Part shown: piece after piece, positions 12,013 to 23,306 of the stretch
Layout: each line of letters opens with the position of its first letter
Numbering within the stretch: position 1 is the stretch's first letter
Assembly: GCA_022606135.1 (NCBI GenBank)
Contig: JABYQN010000001.1
Location: 4,340,001-4,404,000, forward strand
Length of the DNA: 64,000 nt
Direction: 5' to 3'
DNA from: Fomes fomentarius
Taxonomy: Eukaryota > Basidiomycota > Agaricomycetes > Polyporales > Polyporaceae
The notes under the pieces: model-generated
Seen by the model: the letters and a program-made list of their open reading frames with translations, nothing else
Told to the model about the DNA's origin: nothing
Databases searched by the model: none
Made by a program: the position numbers and the translations under genes

Positions 12013-12059
12013 TGTGCTAGGTAGGGCCCTCAACCCCGCTTGTCAGTAGGCTCGCCCAA

Positions 12060-12076
12060 TGTCTGCCTAGGGGAGA
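12060..12076. repeat. Copy 3 (core only) of a short dispersed repeat
   Basis: TGTCTGCCTAGGGGAGA is identical to the core of the repeat at 28498-28539. It lies 48-64 bases upstream of the deaminase start and also within the shared deaminase/BUD32 promoter. Confidence 0.6.
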
Positions 12077-12210
12077 CAACGCTAGACGAGGACTCGGATA
12101 TAGAATTTCCAGAACTGTAGTCTCGTGACTGGACGTTTAGGAGCGGTTCAAATCGGGAACTTAGAAGCTGGCTGTGCACCCACCGCTCAAGGCTCCTGGT
12201 TCGAACCGCC

Positions 12211-13297
12211 ATGGCCGCCGAAATGTCTTCACCTTCGTTGCAGTTGTTGAAACACGCTGAACAGGTATCCCAAGGCGCAGAAGCGGTATGTAAAAGCCAC
12301 TAGGCAACATGGCAATTTTGCCAATCAGTGTTCTGTCATGCCACAGAAAATCTACTGTGGACAACTGCATCCACTGCCAACCCATTCCGCCGACGATCAT
12401 AGGGCAGAAAAGATACTGATCAAGTATCGCTTTAACAAGCAGTATCGGCACCCGACTCTCGACTCAACGTTGACGAAATCGCGGATAGCAGGCGAAGCAC
12501 GCGCCCTGATCAAATGTCTACGGTGTGCTAACTACTACCATGTGGAATCTCGTCTCGGACTGATACCTCGCGTATCTGCAGCTCAGGCGTCAATGTCCCT
12601 GGTATACGAATGGTGGACGCCCCATCAGGCATGCTGGGCATTGAGTGGATCGATGGCAAAAGCGTCCGTTTTCTCCTAGGCGGAGGAGCTGAAGGCGAAG
12701 AGATGCAAGAAGAAGACTCCGACGAGAACGATCTTCAAGAAGAAGATCCATTACAAGAGTATGGCGTGTCTCAAAGTGGGTGTACGTCGTATATTTCCGT
12801 TATGGACGTATCTCAATGACTATGCCAGATACGCTTATGGGATTGATCGGAACAGAGATCGCGAAGATGCATCAGTCCGACATTATCCACGGAGACCTCA
12901 CGACGTCCAACATGATGCTCCGCCTACCATCATCGTCCAAAGGTCTTCAGCTAGTACGTGCATCTCACATACTGCTCTTGGCCGTGCTTGTCATATAGCT
13001 GATGTGGCGCGATGAAGGTTCTCATCGATTTCGGGCTCGCATACACATCAACTCTAGTCGAGGACAAGGCCGTTGACTTATACGTCCTCGAGCGGGCCTT
13101 CTCCTCTACGCATCCGCAGTCAGAACCGCTCTTCTCAGAGGTCCTCAAGGCATACGAGAGCAAGATGGGCAAGGATTGGGCCGCGATCTCTCGCAGATTA
13201 GACGATGGTCCGTGATCACTCCTGTCACTTTGAGGCTGTCTGACCTATTGTTTCCACAGTCCGGTTACGTGGGCGCAAGCGGAGCATGGTGGGCTAG
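12211..13297 (+). CDS. BUD32: EKC/KEOPS complex kinase BUD32 (PRPK-like)
   Basis: BUD32 is the small atypical kinase/ATPase of the KEOPS complex, which makes the t6A base of ANN-decoding tRNAs. The model has five introns: MAAEMSSPSLQLLKHAEQ; KIYCGQLHPLP and ILIKYRFNKQYRHPTLD; SGVNVPGIRMVDAPSG and an acidic insert (EMQEEDSDENDLQEED); LMGLIGTEIAKMHQSDIIHG; LIDFGLAYTSTLVEDKAVDL; and a last exon ending RGRKRSMVG at TAG 13295-13297. The Lys of LIKYRF, the catalytic loop HGDLTTSN and the DFG motif are all present. The short C-terminal basic tail is typical of the family, and there is no conventional glycine-rich loop, as expected. All junctions keep phase. The acidic insert of about 30 residues between the lobes looks lineage-specific. 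It shares a short bidirectional promoter with the deaminase gene. Confidence 0.92.
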
Positions 13298-14524
13298 CGG
13301 ATGCGCGAGGCAAGCAGCCACTGAACAAGCGATCTGTGCGTTTACCTCGAGGCGAATAACGAATATCTGGGTCAGCATTGCCCCGATGCCCTTATCAGTC
13401 TATCGCCTTGCGAAGGGCCAAACTATCGCTCTGCGTAGGAGTGCTTCTCTGATCATATCTTTGAGCCTGCGTGCCTTGCTCCGACAGAAGTCTCTATTGT
13501 TGTACAGCATGTACAAGCACTCTCCGCTCATCGTGACTGAGCCAAGATCTCGATGAAGACTTCGCATTCGGTACATTGATTCATCGCTGACTACACCCCA
13601 GACGACGAGCGGCGAGTGGAAGTGGTAAGTACATCCCCTTGCCCGGATAGGACTCCGAGTATCCGTCCCAATTATAGTTACCCCACATCATTCCTTTGTG
13701 ACGAACGTGCAAGGCGACTCCTTCCTAGGATTCTGGGAGGTAGTCGTAATACCAGTACTCAGTCGTGCAGGCTGGATTGAGCCACAACTGACATTGGAAG
13801 GTTACAAGGTTCAAGGATACATGTATCCACTCTTGGTATGAATGTGAGACTGGTGAGTACATTACAGTAACTCCGGCGACTAAAGGCGTTCAGACCCGAA
13901 GAACCATTCGACCACCATCTGACATTGTCATAAGCACGGTGTGTCATGCGACACCCGTCGTACGCGTGGTACGCTAGAAGGTGAGTATGCTACGCGATGC
14001 CCTCATCACCTTCGTTCGGCGCCGCGGATGCTAGACTTTCCAGATAGGCGCCCTCGATGCGAGTCAAGGTTTCCACAATAGAGAGAATCGAGATCGTTTC
14101 ACGGCCTTCGAGTACTTCGAGTCCGTCTTGTTGGACTGGGTTCCAAAACAGAACACTTCCGCATTGGCCAGGCAAGCATCCAGGTACCCGGCACCCATCA
14201 CTTAGCCTTTCCGTGCCGAAGCTCTGTGACTCACACACATATGTTTGTGCGGCGGGTCAATGTAGTATGATACTAGCGGAGATGGTGGCAAGTCGCGAGG
14301 CATATGTGTTCTCGTTCGGTACTTAGGTTCCGGAGAGAGCAGTCCTTGCTTAGTCCACACCTTCCACCACGACCCGCCACGACCCCTTGCTTGCACCAGG
14401 CTTGCCACGACAGCCCACCCTCCGACAGTCGCTTTTCGGAAGCCACTGCCCCCAGCAAATACGAGAGCGTTTCCGCCTGCTTCTTATAGATAGGGCTCAG
14501 TAGCAAAGTATCTATACCGACACG
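13298..14524. other. Unassigned stretch after BUD32
   Basis: A plus-strand segment at about 13690-13845 reads VTNVQGDSFLGFWEVVVIPV, and a minus-strand segment at about 13990-14200 reads GSVLFWNPVQQDGLEVLEGR. Neither extends into a gene model and neither is recognised. The last 200 bases probably hold the P450 promoter. Confidence 0.3.
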
Positions 14525-16959
14525 ATGGATTTGTTCTCAAGACCCATCCTTCCCTCCAGCAGGCCAGAGGTCGGAGTGGCGTTGATTGTGGCACTGGTGA
14601 GTGTTCCACTCAACGTCGACACCAGTGCTCATGATCATCTCTCCACCCTCTCTGCTCTCCAGGTTGTACATCAGCTCTTCCGCCGTTTCGAGGCGTATTC
14701 CACCTTTGTTCACGCAAGTCTGCTGGTCGTCCCGCCAATTGTCTTCGCCTATCTCCTTGACAGCGTACTCAGCTCGGTCCGTCTCTACCTGGCGACATAC
14801 ATCACCTCGCTAGTACTCGCCGTCATCATTTACCGTGTCAGCCCCTTCCACCCACTGGCTCAGTACCCTGGGCCCCTCGCCTGCAAGACTTCGAAATTCT
14901 GGCTGGCAGGCATCGCTTTCAAAGGCTATCAGCACCAATACCTGAAGAGGCTCCACGAGCGATACGGCGACGTTGTCCGAATTGGTACGTCCTTTATCTG
15001 CTGGCATATGCTGCCGCATATAGGCGAGGCACAAGCTTGACAAATGTTGGAAATCTGATATTCATTGATCTAGGCCCGAACGAGCTCTCCGTTCGCGACC
15101 CTGCGCTCATCCCCGCGCTATTGGGCCCGTCGGGAGCACCAAAAGGACCTCGTGAGAATGATCCCCGAGCCATCAGTCCCGGGGGAGGAGCATGCTGACC
15201 TTTGATCCTAGAATTCTTCGGGAGACTGCTGTCAGATAAGATCCTTACGATGGTGGCACTGCAGGACCCCGAGGCGCACATGCACCGTCGACGTAGTTGG
15301 GGCCGGGCGTTCACCCCGACTGCAGTCAAGGGATACGAGGACTTCATCTCAGCGAGGGTTCGCCAGCTAATCGCTCAGCTAGAGAGACGGTCGGGAGCAG
15401 TTCAGCTGGAGCAGTGGCTGAACTACTTCAGGTGATTGTCCGCCCCTGTCTCAACGAAGAAGAAGTTTCTAAATAGATTCTGATATTCATTGACAGCTTC
15501 GACTTCATGACAGATATGGCGTAAGAGTAACTTCGTCGAAAAGTTCGAAGCACGGTGCTGATTGCCACTTAATCACGAGACAGCTTCGGCGGAGGTTCCA
15601 ATCTCCTCGGCGGAAACGACCAAAATCCATTCTGGGTGATTCTGAATCAAGCCGTGCAGTGTGTCATGCTGCTCCCCTCACGAAACGTTCTATGGATGCT
15701 CACTGTCCTTCCAGGTTCTCGACGTTCCTCGGACACGTACCATGGCTCGGCGTCATGGTCGGCCATGTTCCGTTTGCGAAGGCTGGAATCGACGTGCTTC
15801 TTGCCGAGAGCCGAGAGCTTGTGAGACGACGGGTCCAACGGGGATCTCTGAAGCGCGATCTTTTCCACTACCTGGTGCGTGCGTGCGCAGCGCTCTTAGT
15901 CTCCGTTTCTTCCGCAGTGCGATGCTCAGGGTCCGTCGCGCCATAGAATCACGAAGACCAAGCAGACAAGCCGTCTCCCCCGTCAGAGCAGCTCGTTGAC
16001 GACGGGATCCTGGCGATGATCGCAGGCGCAGACACCGTCTCGAGCGCACTCGCCAGTTTATTCTCCTGCCTGCTGGAGCACCCGCAGGTGTACGCGAAGC
16101 TGCAGGCGGAGATCGACGAGTTCTATCCGCCTGGGGAGGACGCGCTCAGTACGAAGCACCACAAGGAGATGCTCTATCTCAACGCGGTGATGTAAGCGTT
16201 CTCCATTTGAGTTCTCGGTGCCGTTTAGGCGTATGTCTGAGCACTAACGACGACGACGTCATCCCCCCGCAGTAATGAAACGCTTCGCGTCTTCCCGTCG
16301 ATACCGGCATGCACCCAACGCCAGGTCTCTCGACGTGGAGACGGCCTCACCGCAGGATCACAGTTAGTAGTTCTACCCGAGCCCCTCTCGTTCCCATGAG
16401 ACTGACCCTCGACTCATCCCGTGTTTCCGTGCTTCTGTGCGTTCGTGCCGTCACACGCAGCTACATCCCTCCCGGAACGATCTTCTGGGTCCACGCCTTC
16501 TCCATCCATCGCGACCCGCGCAATTTCTCGCCTGCGCCCGAGGCCTTCATTCCCGAACGCTGGCTCGTCGCGTCCGGGCACCTACCCGAGTCTGCTTTGC
16601 TCTCTTCCGGCTCCCATCTCTCCCATCCCTCCCATCCCTCTCCCTCCCATGGCATCATCCCCATCCTCTCCCACCATTCCTCCCATCCCTCGCACTCCCA
16701 CGAGAAGCTCGGCCTGGGAGCGTTCGTCCACGACCAGACCGCGTTCGTCGCGTTCTCGCACGGGCCGATGAACTGCGTCGGGAAGCACCTCGCGCTGCAG
16801 GAGATGCGGATGGTCGTCTGTGCGCTTCTGCAGCGCTTCCGTCTGCGGCGCGCGGCCGAGGGATGGAGCCTGAAACGGTACGAGGACGAGTTCCGGGACT
16901 TTTTCGTGACTGCGCGCGGTAGAGTGCCTGTGGTTCTGGAAGCGCGGAGGATGGTATGA
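14525..16959 (+). CDS. Cytochrome P450 monooxygenase
   Basis: P450s are heme-thiolate oxygenases; in fungi they act mostly in secondary metabolism and detoxification at the ER membrane, with electrons from a P450 reductase. The ATG at 14525 leads into several hydrophobic N-terminal segments (VFAYLLDSVLSSVRLYL, LVLAVIIY) followed by the PGPLA hinge. Further motifs are AHMHRRRSWGRAFTP, the I-helix AGADTVSSALASL, ExxR in NETLRVFPS, PERW, and the heme loop FSHGPMNCVGKHLA with its cysteine ligand. The last exon ends at TGA 16957-16959. About seven short introns are needed. Between PERW and the heme loop lies a low-complexity Ser/His/Pro insert (about 16600-16700), encoded by repeated TCCCATCCC units. 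The subfamily and substrate cannot be told from sequence, and no biosynthetic partner genes lie nearby. Confidence 0.9.
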
Positions 16960-18390
16960 TGAAGCCTCCCCATGAGATTTTGTGATTTCTGAATGGACTT
17001 GGTGGTGGTGGTGGGCAGAACAGTTCACCACAGCCCTTTCCCACTTGTTATTAGTGCGATGTTACTCGGTGACGTTAGCCATCTTACACTGCCGCTCCGA
17101 TGATGTCTGTCCTTCACGAGTATTATTTCTGTTTACGACTACAACGACTGGACTACGACAAGCGGTATTAAGCTTTATATTTACCAGGCACTCCCACTCC
17201 CTTGACACGCCGCAGTACTACATCTATATTCGAGTTAATGTTATGTTAATCACCAGAGACGTGTGCATATACCCTATGTCATTGCCTATCATTCCCGGTT
17301 CGAGCCACCGAAGACCGCTGCGAGCCAAACTACTAGTAGATCGGGGCGCCCCTGTCGACAATGCTATATGGGCAACGCACGATATAGGTGACCTTGTAGT
17401 ATTGCTCAAAATCCGTCCGTCACAGCAATGCATAGTAGAGGACAAGGTAGGTATGAGATTCGTAGCTACAACCACCGGAAACCGCAAAGTGCAACATCCT
17501 GTACACTCTTCGCCGCACCTCCTCGCTCCTCATCTTCTCGCTCTTCCTGCTCCTCCTGGAGTCGCAGCACCTTGTCCTCCACTCCAACGTGGGATGCAAG
17601 CTACATGGCTCAGCAGCTCAGATCACTCGAGCATGTATGCGTAGATCGGTCATATTTTGTCCGGGGCAGAGTTCCCGTACCGTGTCAGAGGCAGATGTTA
17701 GCAGGCTAGCTGTCAGGCAACCTGTTATCTATCAAGCGACTGTGACACTCGCCTTGACAAGGACAAGAAGAGTCATGTGCCCAGATGATATACCCTTGAA
17801 GTTGTAACCCGTCCTGCGCGCGGCACTCATGGGTAGCAGCATTGCTAAAGCGACAGTCACTATAGCCCTGGGTACACAAAGACCCATGTCCATAGACGAT
17901 GGCGCATGTCCACCTGCAACTGTGGATGTAAACGTCTGTAGCGTCAACCGCTCATGATATTGTAGATAGCAGAGACAAGGCGCATGCACCCTGTACCTGT
18001 ACCGACACGCGCTCTGCTAGGGTTGCAGAGGCTTCGGCGTACGGGATGCAGTTGCACAAGTCCACCAGAACAAGCAACGTTCACTTGCAGAAGACGCGCC
18101 AGAAACATGAACCAAAGCTCGTTACGCACCCGATGAGCAGGTCATCCTGTCGTCGCCCCGAAGCATACAGTCCACAGCGCAAACAATTTCGGGGTCGACG
18201 GCCGCGAGACACACTAGTGGCGTTGTTGTCAACCAGTCACTGAGTGCAAAAAGGACCAATGTGGTATTTCTAATGCAACAGACACGATGGTGTTGTAACT
18301 GCAGCTAGGGCCATGAGACATGATGTGGGCGCAAAGCACAACAGCACGCACCTCTACGCCCATGCAGTATCTCAGGCAGTCGCACATCCC
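16960..18390. other. Unassigned stretch downstream of P450
   Basis: No complete gene was recognised. A minus-strand stretch at about 17480-17590 reads VGVEDKVLRLQEEQEERED, which is coiled-coil-like but isolated. The rest is short mixed frames. Confidence 0.3.
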
Positions 18391-18817
18391 TCACTCATCT
18401 TCGTATCCCTGCACTGGTCTCCTGGGTCGGTTGGGGACTGGACGTGTGTGTTTCGTCAGCATGGTTCGCCCAGCAAGCACGCACCCTCCCCCCTCTTACA
18501 TCCCCTCCCCCTCTCCCTCCCGTTCCTCCATCCCTCCACTCCTCAGACACGCGCAAAGCAAAGGTGACTCACCAGGATATGACGTGGGGATAGGCTCCGC
18601 AGGCCTCCAGCCCAACGACTTGCGGATAGGTGGTACGGTGATGACCAGGACAGGGCCAATCAAGCCAATGACAACCGAGTAGAAGATTGTAGGCTGTTCA
18701 TGCGCCTGGCGTTGCTGTTTTTCAGTAATACAAGCGTTTTAGATATGTTCCTTGGTCTTGCACGTAGGATAAACAGCGTACGAGGTAGCGGTAGGTCTGT
18801 CTGAATGCGAACGCCAT
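18391..18817 (-). CDS. NADH:ubiquinone oxidoreductase 9.5 kDa subunit (complex I)
   Basis: This small accessory subunit belongs to the membrane arm of mitochondrial complex I. The gene was assembled from three exons with phase-correct junctions. Exon 1 (ATG at 18815-18817) reads MAFAFRQTYRYL. Exon 2 reads QRQAHEQPTIFYSVVIGLIG and continues PVLVITVPPIRKSLGWRPAE. Exon 3 reads PNRPRRPVQGYEDE and ends with TGA at 18391-18393. The single transmembrane helix (FYSVVIGLIGPVLVITV) and the RPAEPIPTSYP motif match the fungal NUO-9.5 family. Total length of about 75 residues is normal. The exons are too short to stand out individually, so the gene is easily missed. Intron 2 (about 130 bases) carries a long C/T-rich tract. 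Confidence 0.9.
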
Positions 18818-19269
18818 CGTGGCCGGTGTCGGAACGTTAAGCGCGCTCTCCGTCACACGATGGGGCAGGTCACGTCTGTGCTAAGTGACACCTGTGTCAC
18901 GGTACGGGCTCCGGCGTCTTTCATGAGTTGAACCTGCTACTACTCCGAGGAGTCTACTCCCGTGCTCACACTAGGCGTACGCTCCTCTACTTCAAAAACA
19001 GCAGGGAACGAGATCCGCTTCTACATTGCGAATTTTGCAGACGTTCTCATTGTGCAGCCCTTGACGCCAGACTCGGACGCCATTTCTCTGAGTGGTGACC
19101 CTGACGCAGAAGACTCTGTACCAGCCACGCCGCCCGTTGCCGTTGCCGCTCTCCTTCTTGGACCTATTCGATTACCCAGGACGGTGCAGATAGGGCGATG
19201 AGGACAAGGTTAAAGATTGAGATCATCCAAGACTTCCGGCGTGCGCTCTTCCGGGCTCGGTCCGGTGAA
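18818..19269. other. Intergenic; possible N-terminal remnant of the adjacent kinase pseudogene
   Basis: A plus-strand frame at 18962-19201 (FYIANFADVLIVQPLTPDSD) has a protein-like composition and lies in front of the kinase relic. It may be part of it, but no homology is visible to me. Confidence 0.3.
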
Positions 19270-19722
19270 TCGGAGGTACTGTACTGGTCAAGTTCTGCTT
19301 AAGCTACTGCACAGTGCGAGCGCGTGCATCGCTTGTTTGCAGGAGACGATCCACCACTTGCGCCCAAGTTGCATGCCTGTGTACGCGGAGTCACGATGGT
19401 AGTATTATAATGGATCTCATCCGTGGGTACCACGAACTGCCCCCGAGGTTTTCAAGGAGGTCTCGATGGCCGCTCAACTGTTGCATGACGCCGGCCTTGT
19501 GCACGGCGATTTGCGCGGGCTCAGGGGCTGAATATCATGGCGTTGGAGAGAGAGCGTGGGCGGATGGGCGCGATGTTGTTGGACTTCAACTGGGCGGGTG
19601 AGGATGGACAGGTTCGCTATCCGGCGTTGCTTAACCAGAGTGAGATTGCTTGGGCTGATGGCGTGAAAGCGGGAGGGCCGACACGCATCCAGCATGACAA
19701 AGATATGCTTGCAAGGCCGTAG
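19270..19722 (+). pseudogene. Broken Crinkler-type kinase-like domain
   Basis: The stretch aligns by eye, in changing frames, with the intact kinase domain encoded at 26092-28454. VKFCLSYCTV corresponds to the ATP-lysine segment VKFSKRYSLE of the intact gene. LAPKLHACVRGVTMVV corresponds to IAPALRAVNAVCDWIMIV. Then come LLHDAGLVHGDLRG (catalytic loop) and LLDFNWAGEDGQVRYPALLN (metal-binding loop, matching VDWDWAGRLGEVRYP). Frame changes occur near 19315, 19403 and 19520; the last looks like an eight-base local duplication around GGGCTCAGGGGCT that creates a TGA. The frame ends at TAG 19720-19722. With three disruptions the copy cannot make a full domain. Its orientation is opposite to the intact paralog. 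Confidence 0.75.
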
Positions 19723-19893
19723 GGTGTACTGGGTAAATCAACCAGACGTCGTTGTTATATATTACTTGCCCAATTTTCTCCCGCCTCCTGATATCGCCGC
19801 CTTTTCTGTGATGGCGTACCAACTCCCATTCTCGCGTTCGAGATTTTTTCGGTGTCCGAGCTCGCAGATACGAGAACGTATAAGGGCATGAAA

Positions 19894-21920
19894 CTAGATG
19901 CTATCTATGCTACTGATTGACTTCGACGAACCGGGTTCTGGCTGACTGCTGTGCTCGTGATAGCTCAAAGACTCCTCTGAGCCTAGTATAGTGAACTTTT
20001 CTCGAGACGAGGCTAGCAAGGCACCCTTTGCAGTGGACCCGCCCATCTCGTCCTTGTCCAGAAACCTTTCAATCGCAGCAGCGCTGGCGAGGAGTCCCTC
20101 TTCCAGGGAAGTGTCGTCTGGAGAGTCGGCACTATGAAGCTTGCTGGACGAAGGCTCCGAGGCGGACGATGACTGTTTGCTCAGCTTGACGCCAATCTCA
20201 TCTCAGCATAGTTCTAACTCATCTCATGATATACACTCACCACTACATAGATGGCGGAAGAGAGAATGATCACCATCCCGACGATCGATAGTGGAGTTGG
20301 GCTGCTGTGGAAGAAGACTCTTTCGAAAATAAGCGCGAAGATGATCTAGTAGTCGTTGCCTCTCAATTCGAGTCGCTGAACCTGTCCTAAGAACACTGTG
20401 CGTGCGTACCTGGATGTACATCCCCAGCGATCCTCTGCCCGCCGTTTCCCGCCGCAGTCCAAGGGTCAAACTCATCTATACGACGATCCGTTCAGGAGTA
20501 AGCACCGAACCCGGGTTCTAGGTTATAGCACACTGACCTGTGCTCCAAATCCAGCCAGGCTGACACCCAAAATCATCGCTAAGCACGTTGTGTTATCGGG
20601 AATCACGACGGGGGTACGCGTTATTGCCATCCTATCGCATCCGGACATGCATGAACATGCAACAAATACTGGGATAACCGGAGGTTCTACCTACACAACA
20701 GGAGCGACGAAGACGCACACCGACGAGAAGGCCTGGATGTTATGCATAGTATGTGCACGTTGGCCAACGGCTCGCACTGTCGTGTCTGTAGCGCGCGTCC
20801 TATCAGTCGCGCAAGTCTACAGATCTTCCTTGATGAATGATGAGGTAACTCACAAGCACCAGTAACTCCCAGTACACCTACCAAAGCGACACTACATGGG
20901 GCAGTGAAAAGGCTCAGTCCAACGACGATGCGTACAGAACACGCGAACATACCCTACAGCACCAAGCCGCTGAGAAGGTGTGACGATCTTGACTGCACCC
21001 GATGCATCCTCCGCACGTTTGCCAAAGAGGAACTCCGGCCGTGCGATGAGGATGACTCCGCCGAAGCTGAGTACTGGATTGTGTCCAGACGTCAGAGGTC
21101 CTCCGTGTTAGGACAGAAGTAGGATCATACCGCTGGCGAGGATCTGCTTCATTGTGAGCACCTCCTTGAGGAACAGAGCGCCAACGATCGCGGTGGTCAT
21201 AGGGGTGAGGAAGGAGAAGACCGTCGCGTCCGAGAGCGACAAGTACTGCAGGGCGTAGTATGTCCCGAAGAGTCCTATAAAGCTGGGATATGGTAAGGAG
21301 GCCGTCAGCGCATCTCGTGCTGGTCCGCGCCGATCTGCGGTTCGTGGACTAGGAGCTCACCCTGAGAGACCTCGCGCAGCAAGGAGAAGCCGCACCCCCT
21401 TTGGGCCCAGGATTGGGTCGGGAATCTTCGTCAACGTCCTGTCAGTCGAGAGTTAGCCGTACGCCCGAAAAACTTTATCAGTGCCTCAGTGTTTGTAACT
21501 TACATATAGACTATGCACACGACCCACGTCAGGATCATCCGTGCCCATATGAGCTGGGCGAGAACCGTCAGAAGCATGAAAGGACATCGAGCCTCGTGCA
21601 CTCACCTCAAGTGGATGAACCGGCGGGTCGGAGTACTCCTTCACCATCTTGACGAACACGCTCATGAGCGAGGCAAACCCTTGCGAGAGCGCAACCAACA
21701 GCAGGCCCGTGTTATTGTGGAACGCCTCTGTGCAACCGTGCGCAAAGCGTTTCACCAGGTGCAGACTTGAGCGCGGTGTTTGCCTTATCGCTTGCCCATT
21801 CACTGCTGTGAACTCCGTAACGCCATCTTGCAAGAAGGACGAATGTGCGTCAGAGTCGAATGTTGCTAGAGGAAGGTAGTCGTCCGGTTTGCCGTCCTTG
21901 AGTGCGCGGACGAGGTCCAT
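19894..21920 (-). CDS. EamA/DMT-superfamily membrane transporter
   Basis: Drug/metabolite transporters of this type have two five-helix EamA repeats and move small metabolites across membranes; the cargo is not predictable. The minus-strand start at 21920 gives MDLVRALKDGKPDDYLPLAT, then a soluble lead and helix 1 (NNTGLLLVALSQGFASLMSV). Further exons give LTWVVCIVYM, DPILGPKGVRLLLAARGL, and IGLFGTYYALQYLSLSDATV followed by FSFLTPMTTAIVGALFLKEV, a typical end of the first repeat. Then come IARPEFLFGK, ALVGVLGVTGA, LGLRRETAGRGSLGMYIQ and FERVFFHSSPTPLSIVGMVI. The last exon is a hydrophilic Ser-rich tail ending SSKSISSIDSI with TAG at 19894-19896. About eight introns are implied, and some middle exons (20550-21000) are only roughly placed. 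The long cytoplasmic tail is usual for the fungal members. Confidence 0.85.
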
Positions 21921-23306
21921 GTCAAGTGCGAAGACTCGGCGACCGCGTCAGTGGGGGGAGATGCATGACTCCGAAGTCGGGGTCGTATTGCGATCTGGTG
22001 GTGCGGGAATACAATGGCGACCGGCATACCGTCCTCCCGGGTTCCTAGTTATCTTAATGAGGTTCCTGCTTCTCTGGGTGGCGCATGAGAATATCGTTAT
22101 CGTCCCTCATTGCGGAGAGTCAGGGCGGATTCACTACATCTGCCACTGCAGCATCACTTTCGTACCGTCGTCGGCCATCGAACTTAGTAGAACTGTGGTG
22201 TTCGAGATGGAAACTTGAAGGCTGTAGCCGTTTCAGCGGACGTTGAAATTGAAAACAATGTTGGCTGTACGCATGATTCCCACGCTCAACTTGATCGACA
22301 ACATCCACGCCAATGCAAAGTTTAGCGATAGCCTCCTCTCCGTCCATCACGTCTTCATAGCATGCAAAACACGCTGGTGCTCCATAGACTGCTCGAACTC
22401 CCGTAACCCGTTATCCTTGACGCTCTCTAGACGGCGCTACATAAGTGGCACTCGCGAGTCCGCTGGCACTCCCTGCCACCGCGGATGTAACAGTGCGCTT
22501 ATCCACTCGAAACGAAAAGAAGACCGGACGGCGAGCACAGGCTAGGCTCATACAAACACGTCGCTGCCTCAAGAGTGTCCAAGCTTCATTTTCGATGCTC
22601 AAGATCGCATGCCAGTCACGGCTGGTGGGCCTGTCCGATGACCCGGGGATCAACTTACACTTACGTCGCTGACTCAATCACCACTGTACCCAGCCTTTTC
22701 TTGAAGTTTTCGTCCAGTCGTATTGTAGGCGATGATGCGACGTTGACTCCAGTACTACGGTTACAATAAGCTCACATGGTGAATGAAATCAGCGCCAATG
22801 TCACTGACAACTTCTGACCGCCCGAAGCCGATACGGCCCTTGAAGGCGCGCTGAGCTCACCCCCTTCGCGTGATACGTCTTATTTTCTTGCTGAATACTT
22901 CGGACAGTGGTTTGTGTGCACCGCTTGGAGTATTCCAGTACAAGACAACCAGTTCTCGAAGACAACGGAGCAATCAGATAGTACAATCGCTCAACTACAC
23001 TCCGAGTCTGATACGGCATCGCCAGCTCCGACACCAGAGAAGCACGGATGGCCCATCCAGGAGGGCAATGACATCTCAACGTCAAACCTGGGGAGTGTGC
23101 TTCCATGGTTGATGGCTCCGGGTATCCCTTTCCCGGAACTCGGAACGAGCCTGTCACCGTTGGGAATCTCATCATAGACGTTCTGCCTTCAAGCATGAAT
23201 CTGGCACGTCCCATGCAAACCGGCGGGTACGCTGTCTGTATATATACTGCATGTCCTGAAGAGTTTGGATGGTCCGGCCCTCCACTACTACAATCGCTCT
23301 TCAAGT
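21921..23306. other. Unassigned stretch upstream of DUF6534 gene 2
   Basis: A plus-strand frame at 22914-23177 has protein-like composition (for example GNDISTSNLGSVLPWLMAPG) but no recognised family and no clear exon partners. The rest is short frames. The final 70 bases hold the next promoter. Confidence 0.3.
23239..23247 (+). promoter_or_regulatory. TATA box upstream of DUF6534 gene 2
   Basis: TATATATAC lies about 60-68 bases before the ATG at 23307. Confidence 0.45.
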
